Below, piece by piece: positions 49,273-58,558 of a stretch of DNA of 64,000 bases (position 1 is its first letter; each line of letters starts with the position of its first letter). The translations under genes were made by a program, and so were the position numbers. The stretch is from an uncultured Parvularculaceae bacterium (GTDB taxonomy: Bacteria > Pseudomonadota > Alphaproteobacteria > Caulobacterales > Parvularculaceae). The DNA is taken from positions 475,160 to 539,159 of the forward strand of contig CAMYLZ010000025.1 in assembly GCA_947259375.1 (NCBI GenBank), in the 5' to 3' direction. A model generated the notes under the pieces. It had not been told where the DNA came from and made no database searches. It was given only the letters and a program-made list of their open reading frames with translations.

Positions 49273-49292
49273 GCAGGAAAGGAACGAAAGAC

Positions 49293-49517
49293 ATGGCCAA
49301 ACCGTTTTTCAGACGTCGCAAGACCTGTCCGTTCTCCGGCGATAACGCGCCGAAGATCGATTACAAGGATCCGAAATTGCTGCAGCGCTTCATTTCCGAG
49401 CGCGGCAAGATCGTTCCGTCGCGGATTTCCGCCGTCTCTCACAAGAAGCAGCGTGAACTGGCCCGCGCCATCAAACGCGCCCGCGTGCTCGCGCTTCTTC
49501 CCTATGTTTCGGAGTAA
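49293..49517 (+). CDS. rpsR: 30S ribosomal protein S18
   Basis: 74 residues. The S6 partner in the 30S platform. [20 protein letters not shown] and [20 protein letters not shown] are typical. It starts 20 bases after rpsF and five bases before rplI. Normal length. Confidence 0.97.
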   Translation: MAKPFFRRRKTCPFSGDNAPKIDYKDPKLLQRFISERGKIVPSRISAVSHKKQRELARAIKRARVLALLPYVSE

Positions 49518-49522
49518 GACCC

Positions 49523-50137
49523 ATGGACGTCATTCTCCTCGAACGCGTTGAAAATCTCGGCCAGATGGGCGACGTCGTCAAAGTCCGTCCCGGCTATGCG
49601 CGAAATTTCCTTTTGCCGCAGAAAAAAGCGCTGCGTGCAAATGACGACAACAAGAAGGTCTTCGAAGCGCAACGCGCTGATCTCGAAGCACGCAACCTTG
49701 AACGCAAAACGGAAGCCGAAAGCGCCGCCGAAAAAATCAACGGCAGCTCTTTCGTCATCATTCGCCAGTCGTCTGAGCTTGGCATTCTCTATGGCTCCGT
49801 AACGACGCGCGATATCGCAGATGCAGCATCGCAAGGCGGCGTCAAGATCGAACGCGCGCAAGTGCGCCTCGACAAGCCGCTTAAATCGCTCGGCGTGTTC
49901 CCGGTCCGCATTGTGCTTCACCCGGAAGTTGACGCGAACATCAATGTGAACATCGCCCGTTCCGAAGATGAAGCCGAACGGCAGGCGCGCGGCGAAAACG
50001 TGCTTGCCCGTCCTGAAGACCAGGCCGAAGAAAAAGGCGATGAATCAACGCCTGAATTCTTTGACGAGAACGCCGGCGCCGCCGTTGAAGAAACGAGCGC
50101 CGACAGCGATACACAAGACAAGAGCGACGAAAGCTAG
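49523..50137 (+). CDS. rplI: 50S ribosomal protein L9
   Basis: 204 residues, longer than the usual ~150. The N-terminal rRNA-binding domain [20 protein letters not shown] and [18 protein letters not shown] is followed by the helical connector and C-terminal domain. The last ~55 residues form an acidic disordered extension (e.g. [20 protein letters not shown]), which many alphaproteobacterial L9 proteins have. Followed by a strong terminator. Confidence 0.95.
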   Translation: MDVILLERVENLGQMGDVVKVRPGYARNFLLPQKKALRANDDNKKVFEAQRADLEARNLERKTEAESAAEKINGSSFVIIRQSSELGILYGSVTTRDIADAASQGGVKIERAQVRLDKPLKSLGVFPVRIVLHPEVDANINVNIARSEDEAERQARGENVLARPEDQAEEKGDESTPEFFDENAGAAVEETSADSDTQDKSDES

Positions 50138-50172
50138 GCTTTCGCTTCGCCCGCCCCATGTGGGAAAATTTA

Positions 50173-50207
50173 AGCGCCGGCTGTCTGTTCAGCCGGCGCT
50201 TTTTTTG
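50173..50207 (+). terminator. Rho-independent terminator after rplI
   Basis: Perfect 11-base-pair stem AGCGCCGGCTG/CAGCCGGCGCT (50173-50183 with 50190-50200), six-base loop, followed by a seven-base T-run. It ends the rpsF-rpsR-rplI unit just before dnaB. Confidence 0.9.
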
Positions 50208-50221
50208 ATTTAACATTATGC

Positions 50222-51709
50222 ATGGCAGATGGATCAAACCCGGGAGCGGCGCTTAATCAAGGTACGGAGGAAAAGCTCCCCGTAAGCCTTGATGCAGAAC
50301 AGGCGATCCTCGGCGCGGTTCTTTTCGACAACGAGATTTTTTACCGCATCTCCACATTCCTCAAAGAGGAACATTTTTACGACCCCGTCCATCAATTGAT
50401 TTATCAGGCTTGCGGCGACCTGATTAACTCCGGCCGCCTCGCCTCTCCGGTCACCATCGATACCTATCTCGCCAAGGCGCAAGGCTATCTTGAGGCTGGC
50501 GGTAAAAAATACCTCGAACAACTCGCAGCGAATGTTCCTTCAACCGCCGGTGCAACCGATTACGCCAAGATCGTGTTCGACCTCTCGGTGTGTCGCGGCC
50601 TCATGTCCATCGGCTCGGAAATGTTTGACCGGGCGAAAATCGCGACGCTTGACGACAGCCCGTCGCAACAATTGCAAGACGCTGAGCAGTCGCTCTACAA
50701 GCTGGCGGAAACCGGCAAATATGGCGGCGGCTTCAAGACGTTCCGCTCGGCGCTGACCGAAGCGGTCAACATGGCGAACGCCGCGGTCAAACGCGATGGC
50801 GGCCTTGCGGGCATCAGCTCAGGCCTGAGCGACCTTGACCGCATGATGGGCGGCTTGCACCCGTCCGACCTCATCATCCTCGCCGGACGTCCGTCCATGG
50901 GGAAGACCTCGCTCGCCACCAACATTGCGGTCAGTGCGGCGAAAGCCTATCGCGAAGAAAAACAGCAAGACGGCACGATGAAGCCAGTCGAAGGCGGGGT
51001 TGTCGGCTTTTTCTCGCTGGAAATGTCGGCCGACCAGCTCGCCACGCGCATCATGTCCGAATTCGCGGAAGTACCGTCGGAAAAAATCCGCCGCGGCGAG
51101 GTCGATCAAGAACAATTCGACCGGATTTACCACGCCGCCCGCGAACTTGAGAAATTGCGGCTTTATATTGACGACACGGGCGGGCTTTCCATCGCCCAAC
51201 TCGCCGCAAGGGCGCGACGCCTAAAGCGTCAACACGGACTTGGTCTGCTGGTCGTCGATTATCTGCAGCTCATTACCGGCTCGGCCCGCCGTAATGACGG
51301 CCGCGTCCAGGAGATCACCGAGATCAGCCAGGGGCTCAAAGCACTCGCGAAAGAGCTCGAGGTGCCGGTCATCGCGCTCTCGCAGCTTTCACGGCAGGTC
51401 GAGTCGCGCGACGACAAACGCCCGCAACTCGCCGACCTTCGTGAATCAGGCTCGATCGAGCAGGATGCGGACGTTGTCTTGTTCGTCTATCGCGAAGAAT
51501 ACTATTTGCGCCGCTCCGAACCGCGCGAAGGCACCGAAGAGCACCTGACATGGCAAGCCAAGCTCGATGAGATCAACGCCATCGCCGAGGTGATTATCGG
51601 CAAACAGCGGCACGGGCCGATCGGCAAGGTCGATGTGCATTTCGAACAGAAATACACCAAGTTCTCGGATCTCGCCGACGATGGCCGTTTTGGCGCGCAT
51701 GATCACTAG
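50222..51709 (+). CDS. dnaB: Replicative DNA helicase
   Basis: 495 residues. Hexameric 5'-3' helicase of the replication fork. The N-terminal DnaB domain has SLDAEQAILGAVLFDNEIFY; the RecA-like domain has Walker A LAGRPSMGKTSLATNIAVSA, Walker B GLLVVDYLQLI, and the RESGSIEQDADVVLFVYRE motif. Some positions before the Walker A region are variable, and the linker is normal. It starts 15 bases after the terminator of rplI, so it presumably has its own promoter or reads through. Confidence 0.96.
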   Translation: MADGSNPGAALNQGTEEKLPVSLDAEQAILGAVLFDNEIFYRISTFLKEEHFYDPVHQLIYQACGDLINSGRLASPVTIDTYLAKAQGYLEAGGKKYLEQLAANVPSTAGATDYAKIVFDLSVCRGLMSIGSEMFDRAKIATLDDSPSQQLQDAEQSLYKLAETGKYGGGFKTFRSALTEAVNMANAAVKRDGGLAGISSGLSDLDRMMGGLHPSDLIILAGRPSMGKTSLATNIAVSAAKAYREEKQQDGTMKPVEGGVVGFFSLEMSADQLATRIMSEFAEVPSEKIRRGEVDQEQFDRIYHAARELEKLRLYIDDTGGLSIAQLAARARRLKRQHGLGLLVVDYLQLITGSARRNDGRVQEITEISQGLKALAKELEVPVIALSQLSRQVESRDDKRPQLADLRESGSIEQDADVVLFVYREEYYLRRSEPREGTEEHLTWQAKLDEINAIAEVIIGKQRHGPIGKVDVHFEQKYTKFSDLADDGRFGAHDH

Positions 51710-51730
51710 GTCTTTGCGTCATTAGTTCCG

Positions 51731-51763
51731 GGGCGCATCGGGATTGCGCAGGCGCGCCCTTTT
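51731..51763 (+). terminator. Candidate terminator after dnaB
   Basis: GGGCGC/GCGCCC stem (731-736 with 754-759), 17-base loop, followed by TTTT. It lies between dnaB and alr and would be only moderately stable. Confidence 0.4.
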
Positions 51764-51789
51764 CCGGCCGCAAAAACCCGCTTAATGCT

Positions 51790-52875
51790 GTGCCCATGAC
51801 GAGCAGCAGCCCTATGCATCGCGGCCCTTGGGCCGATATTGATCTCAACGCCATTTGCGCCAATTTCGCGATGATTCGCAGTGCGGTCAGGGGCGCGAAA
51901 ATGTCCGCGGTCGTCAAATGCGACGCATATGGTCTTGGAATGGCTCCGATTGCGCGCGCACTCGCTGAGCGCGAACAATGCGACGTCTTTTTCGTGGTCT
52001 ACCCTGAAGAAGGCGTGCGGCTGCGCGAGGCCCTAAATGCGGCCGAGCCGGTGATCTATGTCTTCGATGGGCCGAATGAACAAACCTTACCGCTGTTTGA
52101 AAAACACAACCTGACGCCGACGCTGAACAGTCTCGATGAAGCAAAATTGTGGACCGCGCGCATGAACGGCGCGCCGGCGGGCGTTCATATCGACACCGGC
52201 ATGAACCGGCGCGGCGCGGCTATAAACGATATTGCCGACATAGCGCGGCTCGATCTCAACATCACCCTGGCGATGAGCCACCTCGCTTGCGGGGCTACGC
52301 CCGCGCATCCGAAAAACAGACGCCAGCGCGAGATGTTCATCGATGCGGCGGCGCATTTTCCCGGGGCCCGGCTGAGCCTTTCTGCATCCGCTGGCGCGCT
52401 TATGGACCCGGAATTTCATTTCGATCTCGTCCGTCCCGGCATTGCGCTATATGGCGGCACGCCTTTCGAGATAGACGATCAACGCATCGCCCCCGCTGTC
52501 GCTTTGCGCGCGCCCATTGTCCAGTTGCACAGCTTGCCGCTTGGCGAAACGGTGGGTTATGGCGCGACCTTCATCGCGCAGCGCGAAACGCTGATCGCCA
52601 CGGCGGCGATCGGTTATGGCGACGGTTTCCCGCGCGCCGGCGGCAACCGCCACCAAGCCGTCGTCAACGGCGCGCGCGCGCCGATTGCCGGACGCATTTC
52701 CATGGATTTCATCACTCTCGATGTGACTGATCTCGAAGCGCCGCCGAGGCTCGGCGATATGGCCGAATTTTTCGGACCCGGCATGCGCCTTCACGAAACC
52801 GCGAAGAACTGCGCGATGGCGCCTTATGACTTGCTTACAGGGCTTGGCGCACGCGTGGATCGCCGCTACCTCTAG
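51790..52875 (+). CDS. alr: Alanine racemase
   Basis: 361 residues. PLP enzyme making D-alanine for peptidoglycan. The PLP lysine is Lys43 in AVVKCDAYGLG; the usual A-D-A-Y-G reads C-D-A-Y-G here, a small variation. The second catalytic Tyr is in GETVGYGATFIAQ, and the end is YDLLTGLGARVDRRYL. Start ambiguous between 51790 and 51796. Followed 18 bases later by mlaE. Confidence 0.95.
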   Translation: MPMTSSSPMHRGPWADIDLNAICANFAMIRSAVRGAKMSAVVKCDAYGLGMAPIARALAEREQCDVFFVVYPEEGVRLREALNAAEPVIYVFDGPNEQTLPLFEKHNLTPTLNSLDEAKLWTARMNGAPAGVHIDTGMNRRGAAINDIADIARLDLNITLAMSHLACGATPAHPKNRRQREMFIDAAAHFPGARLSLSASAGALMDPEFHFDLVRPGIALYGGTPFEIDDQRIAPAVALRAPIVQLHSLPLGETVGYGATFIAQRETLIATAAIGYGDGFPRAGGNRHQAVVNGARAPIAGRISMDFITLDVTDLEAPPRLGDMAEFFGPGMRLHETAKNCAMAPYDLLTGLGARVDRRYL

Positions 52876-52893
52876 GCGCAGCAGGGGATTTAC

Positions 52894-53667
52894 ATGAACC
52901 CATTCGCCTTGACAGGAAGCGTCTTTATCGACGCCGTACATGAGACCGGGCGCATCGCCGCTTTCGGCGCGCGCGGCGCGCTTGCGTGGTTTACCGGCCC
53001 TTTTTACTGGCGGGCGTTCTTCAGCTCGCTGGCGCGCATTGGTTTTGCCTCACTGCCCGTTGTCGGCCTCACCGCGATATTCACCGGCGCGGCGCTGGCG
53101 CTCAATATTTATGACGGCAGCCTGCGCTTCAATGCAGAAACCTTCCTGCCGCAGATTCTCGGCGTATCGATTGTGCGCGAATTGGGCCCGGTGCTCGCCG
53201 CGCTGATGGTGGCGGGACGTTGCTCTTCAGCCATGTCGGCGGAGATCGGCACCATGCGCGTCACCGAACAGATCGATGCGATTTCGACGCTCGCCGTAGA
53301 CCCGTTCAAATATCTCATCGCACCGCGCATTCTGGCGACTACCGTCTCATTGCCGATTCTGGTCCTGATCGCCGACATCGTCGGCGTTTATGGCGGCTAT
53401 CTCGTCGCAGTCTATCTGCTCGACTTTTCCGGGCCGATTTTCGTCACCAATATCGCCGAATTTCTTGAGAACCGCGACGTCGTCAGTGGGCTGATCAAAG
53501 CCGCCGTGTTCGGTTACCTGATATCTGTCATGGGCTGCTATTACGGCTATAACAGCGCTGGCGGCGCGCAAGGCGTCGGGTCTGCGACCCGAACCGCCGT
53601 TGTCGCAGCGGCGGTCGTTGTCCTGGCGTCGAACTATTTCATGACCTCGCTGCTGGTGGAGTTCTGA
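52894..53667 (+). CDS. mlaE: MlaE-family phospholipid ABC transporter permease
   Basis: 257 residues with five or six membrane helices. The Mla/YrbE signature is visible in FIDAVHETGRIAAFGARGAL, then VRELGPVLAALMVAGRCSSA, which is the conserved core (R-E-x-G-P-V-L), and AEIGTMRVTEQIDAISTLAV. Transports phospholipids between the membranes for outer-membrane asymmetry. Seven bases before mlaF. No mlaD or mlaBC is seen next to it. Confidence 0.93.
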   Translation: MNPFALTGSVFIDAVHETGRIAAFGARGALAWFTGPFYWRAFFSSLARIGFASLPVVGLTAIFTGAALALNIYDGSLRFNAETFLPQILGVSIVRELGPVLAALMVAGRCSSAMSAEIGTMRVTEQIDAISTLAVDPFKYLIAPRILATTVSLPILVLIADIVGVYGGYLVAVYLLDFSGPIFVTNIAEFLENRDVVSGLIKAAVFGYLISVMGCYYGYNSAGGAQGVGSATRTAVVAAAVVVLASNYFMTSLLVEF

Positions 53668-53674
53668 CGCCGCC

Positions 53675-54451
53675 ATGGAAAACTTGAAAAAAATCCGCCT
53701 GCGCGGCCTCCACAAACGATTTGGCGCCAATGAAGTCTTGCGCGGCGTCGATCTCGATGTCGAGGAAGGCCGCTCCCTCGTGGTGATCGGCGGGTCGGGC
53801 ACCGGTAAATCTGTACTTCTCAAATGCATTCTCGGCATTTTATGCCCCGATCGCGGCTCTATCGAAATTGGCGGCCGAGACATCGCTCGCCAGACGCCGG
53901 CGGATCGAAAATTCGTCACCGGCCAGACCGGCATGTTGTTTCAGGGCGCGGCGCTGTTTGACAGCCTGCCCGTGTGGGAAAACATCGCCTTTCGTCTGAT
54001 TTATGCGGAGAACAAACCGCGCCGGGAGGCGAAACAAAAAGCGCTCGATTGCCTTTCACAAGTCGGACTGGCGCCCGAGGTTGGCGAACTGGCGCCCGCC
54101 GCGCTGTCCGGCGGCATGCAAAAGCGCGTCTCGCTCGCGCGCGCCATCGCATCGGACCCGCAAATTCTGTTTTTCGACGAGCCTACCACTGGCCTCGACC
54201 CGATCATGGCCGATGTCATCAACAACCTCATCGTTGAGCGGGTAAAGGCGCTTGGCGCGACAGCGGTCTCGATCACTCATGACATGGCTTCGGCGCGAAA
54301 AATCGCCGACGAGATCGCCATGCTCTATCAGGGCCGCATCATCTGGCGCGGCACGCCGGAAGAGATCGACAATTCCGACAATCCAATGGTCGACCAGTTC
54401 GTGCACGGTCGAGCGGAAGGTCCGATCCAGATGACGCTACGGCGCCGTTAG
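53675..54451 (+). CDS. mlaF: MlaF-family phospholipid ABC transporter ATPase
   Basis: 258 residues. Intact ATPase: Walker [17 protein letters not shown], signature [15 protein letters not shown], Walker [14 protein letters not shown] and the H-loop [14 protein letters not shown]. Energises MlaE. It ends with a convergent overlap with the edd stop (54448-54451). Serves here as an in-window contrast to the degenerate secretion ATPases. Confidence 0.94.
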   Translation: MENLKKIRLRGLHKRFGANEVLRGVDLDVEEGRSLVVIGGSGTGKSVLLKCILGILCPDRGSIEIGGRDIARQTPADRKFVTGQTGMLFQGAALFDSLPVWENIAFRLIYAENKPRREAKQKALDCLSQVGLAPEVGELAPAALSGGMQKRVSLARAIASDPQILFFDEPTTGLDPIMADVINNLIVERVKALGATAVSITHDMASARKIADEIAMLYQGRIIWRGTPEEIDNSDNPMVDQFVHGRAEGPIQMTLRRR

Positions 54452-56286
54452 GCGCCTGTCCGTTCTGCAAGCTGAAAAGTCATGGCGCCGTCCTCGGCGC
54501 TGGTGACATGTGCACGCATGCCGGCGAACAACTCGCGGCCAGTCCCCCAGCGGTCTTGGTCAAGCGCCGGAGACTCAATCTCGCGCGCGGCCAATTCGCC
54601 ATCGGCGCATTTGACCTCAAGCGTACCTTTTTCCGCATCCAGACGAATGATGTCGCCATCGCGGATTTTGCCAATGGCCCCGCCATCGAGCGCTTCCGGC
54701 GACATGTGGATCGCCGCCGGCACCTTGCCGCTGGCGCCGGACATGCGTCCATCGGTAATAAGCGCCACTTTGAAACCCTTGTCCTGGAGCACGCCGAGCG
54801 GCGGCGTCAGCTTGTGCAGCTCAGGCATGCCGTTGGCTTTCGGTCCCTGAAACGGGACAACCGCAACAAAATCGCGATTGAGCTCGCCCGCCTTGAAACG
54901 GTCGATCAAGTCTTTTTGCGAATGGAAAACAATCGCCGGCGCCTCAACGATGCGCCGCTCCGGCTTGACCGCGGAAACCTTGATTACCGACCGACCGATA
55001 TTCCCGTCGAGCAATTCAAGGCCGCCGGTCTCGGACACCGGATCGGCCACCGTCCGCAAGACATCCGGATCGCCGGACTGCGCCGGCGGCTTGCGCCATG
55101 AAAGGCGCCCGTCATCCAATGACGGCTCCGCTGCAAAATGAGCCAGCCCCTCGCCCATAACCGTCTTCACATCCCCATGCAACAACCCCGCATCGATCAG
55201 CTCACGGATGACAAAGCCGAGCCCGCCGGCGGCGTGGAAATGGTTCACATCCGCCGATCCGTTCGGATAAATTCGCGACAGCAAAGGCGTGACTTGCGAG
55301 AGATCTCTAAAATCATCCCAATTCACATTCACGCCCACGGCGCGCGCCATGGCGATCACGTGAATCGTATGATTGGTCGAGCCGCCTGTCGCGTGCAGAC
55401 CGACAATCGCGTTGATGATGGCGCGTTCGTCAATAACGTCACAGAACGGAATATATTCATCGCCAAGCGCCGTCGTCGCAGCAACGCGCCGCGCGGTTTC
55501 TTCGACAATTGCATGACGCAGGGGCGTGCCCGGATTGACGAAAGCCGAGCCTGGAAGATGCAGGCCCATCACCTCCATCATCATCTGGTTCGAATTCGCA
55601 GTGCCATAAAATGTGCAGGTGCCTGGCGAATGATAGCTTTCGCTTTCCGCCTTCAAAAGTTCGTCCCGGCCGACCTTGCCTTCCGCATAGAGCTGACGCA
55701 CGCGCGCTTTCTCATCATTCGTAAGGCCTGAACTCATCGGCCCGGCTGGCAGGAATATCACTGGCAAATGGCCAAAGCGCGCCGCGCCAATAAAGAGGCC
55801 CGGCACGATCTTGTCGCACACCCCGAGCATCAGCGCGCCGTCGAAAACATTGTGCGACAGCGACACCGCCGTCGCCATTGCAATCACGTCGCGCGAGAAT
55901 AATGACAAATCCATGCCGGGTTGGCCTTGCGTGACGCCATCGCACATGGCCGGCACGCCGCCGGCGATTTGCGCCGTGGCGCCCGCCTCGGCAAGGGTCG
56001 CCTTGATGGTTTCCGGATAAGCGCCAAGCGGCTGGTGCGCGGAAAGCATGTCGTTATAGGCGGTGACAATCCCGATATTCGGACCATCGCCCCTGGCGAG
56101 CGCTTTTTTTGCATCCGCCGGACAAGCCGCCGCCGCATGGGCGAGATTGCCGCAGGACACATGGCTTCGATGCGGTCCGTCCGACGCGGCCGCGCGCATT
56201 TGCTTTAAATAAGCGTTGCGCGATTGACGGCTGCGTTCACGAATACGATCAGTGACGCGATCAAGCGTTTCATTCAAATTCGCCAC
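54448..56286 (-). CDS. edd: 6-phosphogluconate dehydratase (Entner-Doudoroff)
   Basis: 612 residues from a GTG at 56286 ([18 protein letters not shown]), with AAGGAG seven bases upstream. An IlvD/Edd-family dehydratase with a 4Fe-4S cluster. It makes KDPG from 6-phosphogluconate. Visible are [13 protein letters not shown] near the N-terminus, [30 protein letters not shown], and the Edd-type [20 protein letters not shown]. Twelve bases after pgl on the same strand. eda and zwf are not in the window. Confidence 0.95.
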   Translation of the reverse strand: MANLNETLDRVTDRIRERSRQSRNAYLKQMRAAASDGPHRSHVSCGNLAHAAAACPADAKKALARGDGPNIGIVTAYNDMLSAHQPLGAYPETIKATLAEAGATAQIAGGVPAMCDGVTQGQPGMDLSLFSRDVIAMATAVSLSHNVFDGALMLGVCDKIVPGLFIGAARFGHLPVIFLPAGPMSSGLTNDEKARVRQLYAEGKVGRDELLKAESESYHSPGTCTFYGTANSNQMMMEVMGLHLPGSAFVNPGTPLRHAIVEETARRVAATTALGDEYIPFCDVIDERAIINAIVGLHATGGSTNHTIHVIAMARAVGVNVNWDDFRDLSQVTPLLSRIYPNGSADVNHFHAAGGLGFVIRELIDAGLLHGDVKTVMGEGLAHFAAEPSLDDGRLSWRKPPAQSGDPDVLRTVADPVSETGGLELLDGNIGRSVIKVSAVKPERRIVEAPAIVFHSQKDLIDRFKAGELNRDFVAVVPFQGPKANGMPELHKLTPPLGVLQDKGFKVALITDGRMSGASGKVPAAIHMSPEALDGGAIGKIRDGDIIRLDAEKGTLEVKCADGELAAREIESPALDQDRWGTGRELFAGMRAHVTSAEDGAMTFQLAERTGA

Positions 56287-56297
56287 GATTTTCTCCT

Positions 56298-57008
56298 TCA
56301 GGCCGCCCAACAGACTTTAAGGTCAGGGCGCGCGCGCAAGATCGCCCGCACGGGCATTTGCGCAACCGGGCCTTCCTGCGACGCTGTTTCAATGGTTTTG
56401 CGTTTTTCCTCGCCGGAAAGCAGCAAATAGATAAAGGACGCGGATTTGATGGCGCCAAGCGTCAGCGTCATACGCTGCAAATGATCGCCGGTCACCTCGC
56501 TGCGCCTGGCGGTGATGGCGGCAAGGCGGTCTTCATCGCCAAGCGCGCGCGCCAGCCCGTCGCATTCGGGAAACCAGGACGCCGTATGGCCGTCATTGCC
56601 CATGCCAAGAATGACAACGTCAAATTCCTCAATGGCGCCGTAGCGCTTTTGCGCCGCGCCTAGGCCGTCAGCCGGCGACGGAGCGTTCGACCACATGCCG
56701 ATCAGCTTTACGCCGGCGGCCTTGCCTCTTTGCAGCGTATCTTTCGCAAAGGTCTCATTCGATCCGGCCGCACCGGGCGGAACCCAGCGCTCATCCACCA
56801 GCGCCGCCGTCACCCGCCGCCAGTCGAGATCATGCGCCGATAACGCCTCATAAAGCCCGGCCGGCGTCGAACCGCCCGATAGCGCGATCGCCGCCTCGCC
56901 TTTCTCACTTATGGCGGCGGCCAGGCTGGCTGCGATTTCCTTGGCCAACATCTCCGCCATCGCTTCGCGCGAAGAATAAACGGTCAAAGAAGGGGCATTT
57001 TCGGTCAT
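56298..57008 (-). CDS. pgl: 6-phosphogluconolactonase
   Basis: 236 residues from [20 protein letters not shown]. Hydrolyses 6-phosphogluconolactone to 6-phosphogluconate, feeding edd. Landmarks are [36 protein letters not shown] and [20 protein letters not shown] took the ATG at 57008 over the longer frame to 57113 because the extra 35 residues have no family match. Linked with edd. Confidence 0.94.
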   Translation of the reverse strand: MTENAPSLTVYSSREAMAEMLAKEIAASLAAAISEKGEAAIALSGGSTPAGLYEALSAHDLDWRRVTAALVDERWVPPGAAGSNETFAKDTLQRGKAAGVKLIGMWSNAPSPADGLGAAQKRYGAIEEFDVVILGMGNDGHTASWFPECDGLARALGDEDRLAAITARRSEVTGDHLQRMTLTLGAIKSASFIYLLLSGEEKRKTIETASQEGPVAQMPVRAILRARPDLKVCWAA

Positions 57009-57168
57009 ATATTGAGCATCCAGGCAACAAGAAGCGGGCCCAAAGCCAGACCCGACGGGCTGGATCACAAGGCGCGCGAACGCCGCCACTAACTGGCCGA
57101 ATTGCTCGCGCATTTCAACGCTGTTGCGGAAAATGACCGATCAAAACCGCGTCCAAAAACGCCGGGGC

Positions 57169-58548
57169 TCACCTTTCGGTGAACGCCCGGTCAAGCGAGC
57201 GCGAGACGGGTTTGAGCGCATATTGCATCAAGGTGCGAGAATCCGTGACGATTTCGGCCCGCACCTGCATGCCCGGCGTCAGCGCGCGCTCGCGCGCGCC
57301 GGCCCCGATGGTCTGTTCCGATAACGCGACATAGGCTTTGTAATAGGCCTCGCCCGTGCGTTCATCCGTGAACGCATCAGCGGAAACAAAGGCGATCTGC
57401 CCATTGATCTTACCATATCTATTTGGATCGAACGTGGTAACGCTGACATCCGTTTGCAATCCGACCCTGATATGTCCGATATCTTTCGGATCGACGCGCA
57501 CTTCGGCCATCAGCTTGACGCCAAGCGGCGTAATCTCCGCAACGACGCCGCCGGGTCGCACCACGTCGCCGCGACCATTCACCAGCACGTCATTAACAAC
57601 GCCGGCAATGGGCGCGCGCACCGTCAACCGATCGGACCGGTCTTTCAGCGATGCAATCGGCTTCACCAGTTCGGCAAGTTCGGCGACAACGGCCGAGCGT
57701 TCCTCGGCGATGCGTGTTTTATATTCCGCTTCCGCGCCTTCTCGGTCGGCGCGGGCCGCCTTGCGCGCCCGGCGCGCCTGGTCAAGCCGTGAGCGGGCGC
57801 CCGCGGCCTTCGCCTGCGCCGAAGCGACAGCGGCTTTCGCCTGCAAGTAAGACTGCTTTGAAGTAAAACCGTCGCCAATCAGCTCTTCCTGGATAGCCAG
57901 TTGCTGGCGCGCCAATTCCAGAAGGTCGGTCTCCGCCGCCTGCTCGGCTTGCGCTTTCGTAACTTCGGATCCGGCCGACGCCTCACGTTCGACAAATGTC
58001 GCCATATTGGCGCGGTGTTGTTCCACGCCAGAGCTAAACACGGTGCGTTCTTCGGCGACCATATTGGGCCAGTCCGCTTCAAATTTCGAGAATTCCGGCG
58101 TTCGCCCCGCTGCCTGCGCCGCCAGCCGCTCCGAGCGCAGTTCGAGATTGGCGCGGCGCGCTTCAAACCTGTTGAACTCGCCGCCGGCATTTTCCGACCG
58201 CATACGGATCAGCGGATCGCCTTCACTCACTTCATCGCCCGGCGCAACCAGCACCGCATCGACAATACCGCCCTCTAGATGGGCCGCTTCGCGCGTCGAT
58301 CCGGACGGCGCAATTTCGCCGGTCGCAACGGATAGCTCGCGCACATTGGCGATATTCGCCCAAATTAGCAGAAGGATGACGAGACCGCTTAGGATCGCCA
58401 TGGAGGCGCGGGCCAGGAACGGCGGCGCTCCTTCTTCCAGTTCGATTGGCATGGCGAGCCCGTGGCGCTCGCCAACCGAATCATATTTTTGTTCCGCGTG
58501 TCGCGCTTTATTGTCCATTGTTCCGTCCGCGCTATATTTATTACTCAT
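57169..58548 (-). CDS. HlyD-family membrane fusion protein of type I secretion
   Basis: 459 residues from MSNKYSADGTMDNKARHAEQ. It bridges the ABC exporter to an outer-membrane TolC protein (not in the window). One transmembrane helix at ~45-66 (MAILSGLVILLLIWANIANV), the biotinyl-like half (GEIAPSGSTREAAHLEGGIV), a long coiled coil (~residues 120-290), the second lipoyl half (LTVRAPIAGVVNDVLVNGRG), and the C-terminal beta domain ending PVSRSLDRAFTER. GAGGAGGGGG precedes the ATG. It ends the three-gene secretion operon, 160 bases before pgl. Confidence 0.92.
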   Translation of the reverse strand: MSNKYSADGTMDNKARHAEQKYDSVGERHGLAMPIELEEGAPPFLARASMAILSGLVILLLIWANIANVRELSVATGEIAPSGSTREAAHLEGGIVDAVLVAPGDEVSEGDPLIRMRSENAGGEFNRFEARRANLELRSERLAAQAAGRTPEFSKFEADWPNMVAEERTVFSSGVEQHRANMATFVEREASAGSEVTKAQAEQAAETDLLELARQQLAIQEELIGDGFTSKQSYLQAKAAVASAQAKAAGARSRLDQARRARKAARADREGAEAEYKTRIAEERSAVVAELAELVKPIASLKDRSDRLTVRAPIAGVVNDVLVNGRGDVVRPGGVVAEITPLGVKLMAEVRVDPKDIGHIRVGLQTDVSVTTFDPNRYGKINGQIAFVSADAFTDERTGEAYYKAYVALSEQTIGAGARERALTPGMQVRAEIVTDSRTLMQYALKPVSRSLDRAFTER

Positions 58549-58558
58549 CGCCCCCTCC

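Noticed and set aside
51790..52875. Alanine racemase as inactive because of Lys-Cys-Asp-Ala-Tyr-Gly
   Set aside because: The PLP lysine and the second catalytic Tyr are present; the Ala to Cys change beside the Lys is unlikely to abolish activity.
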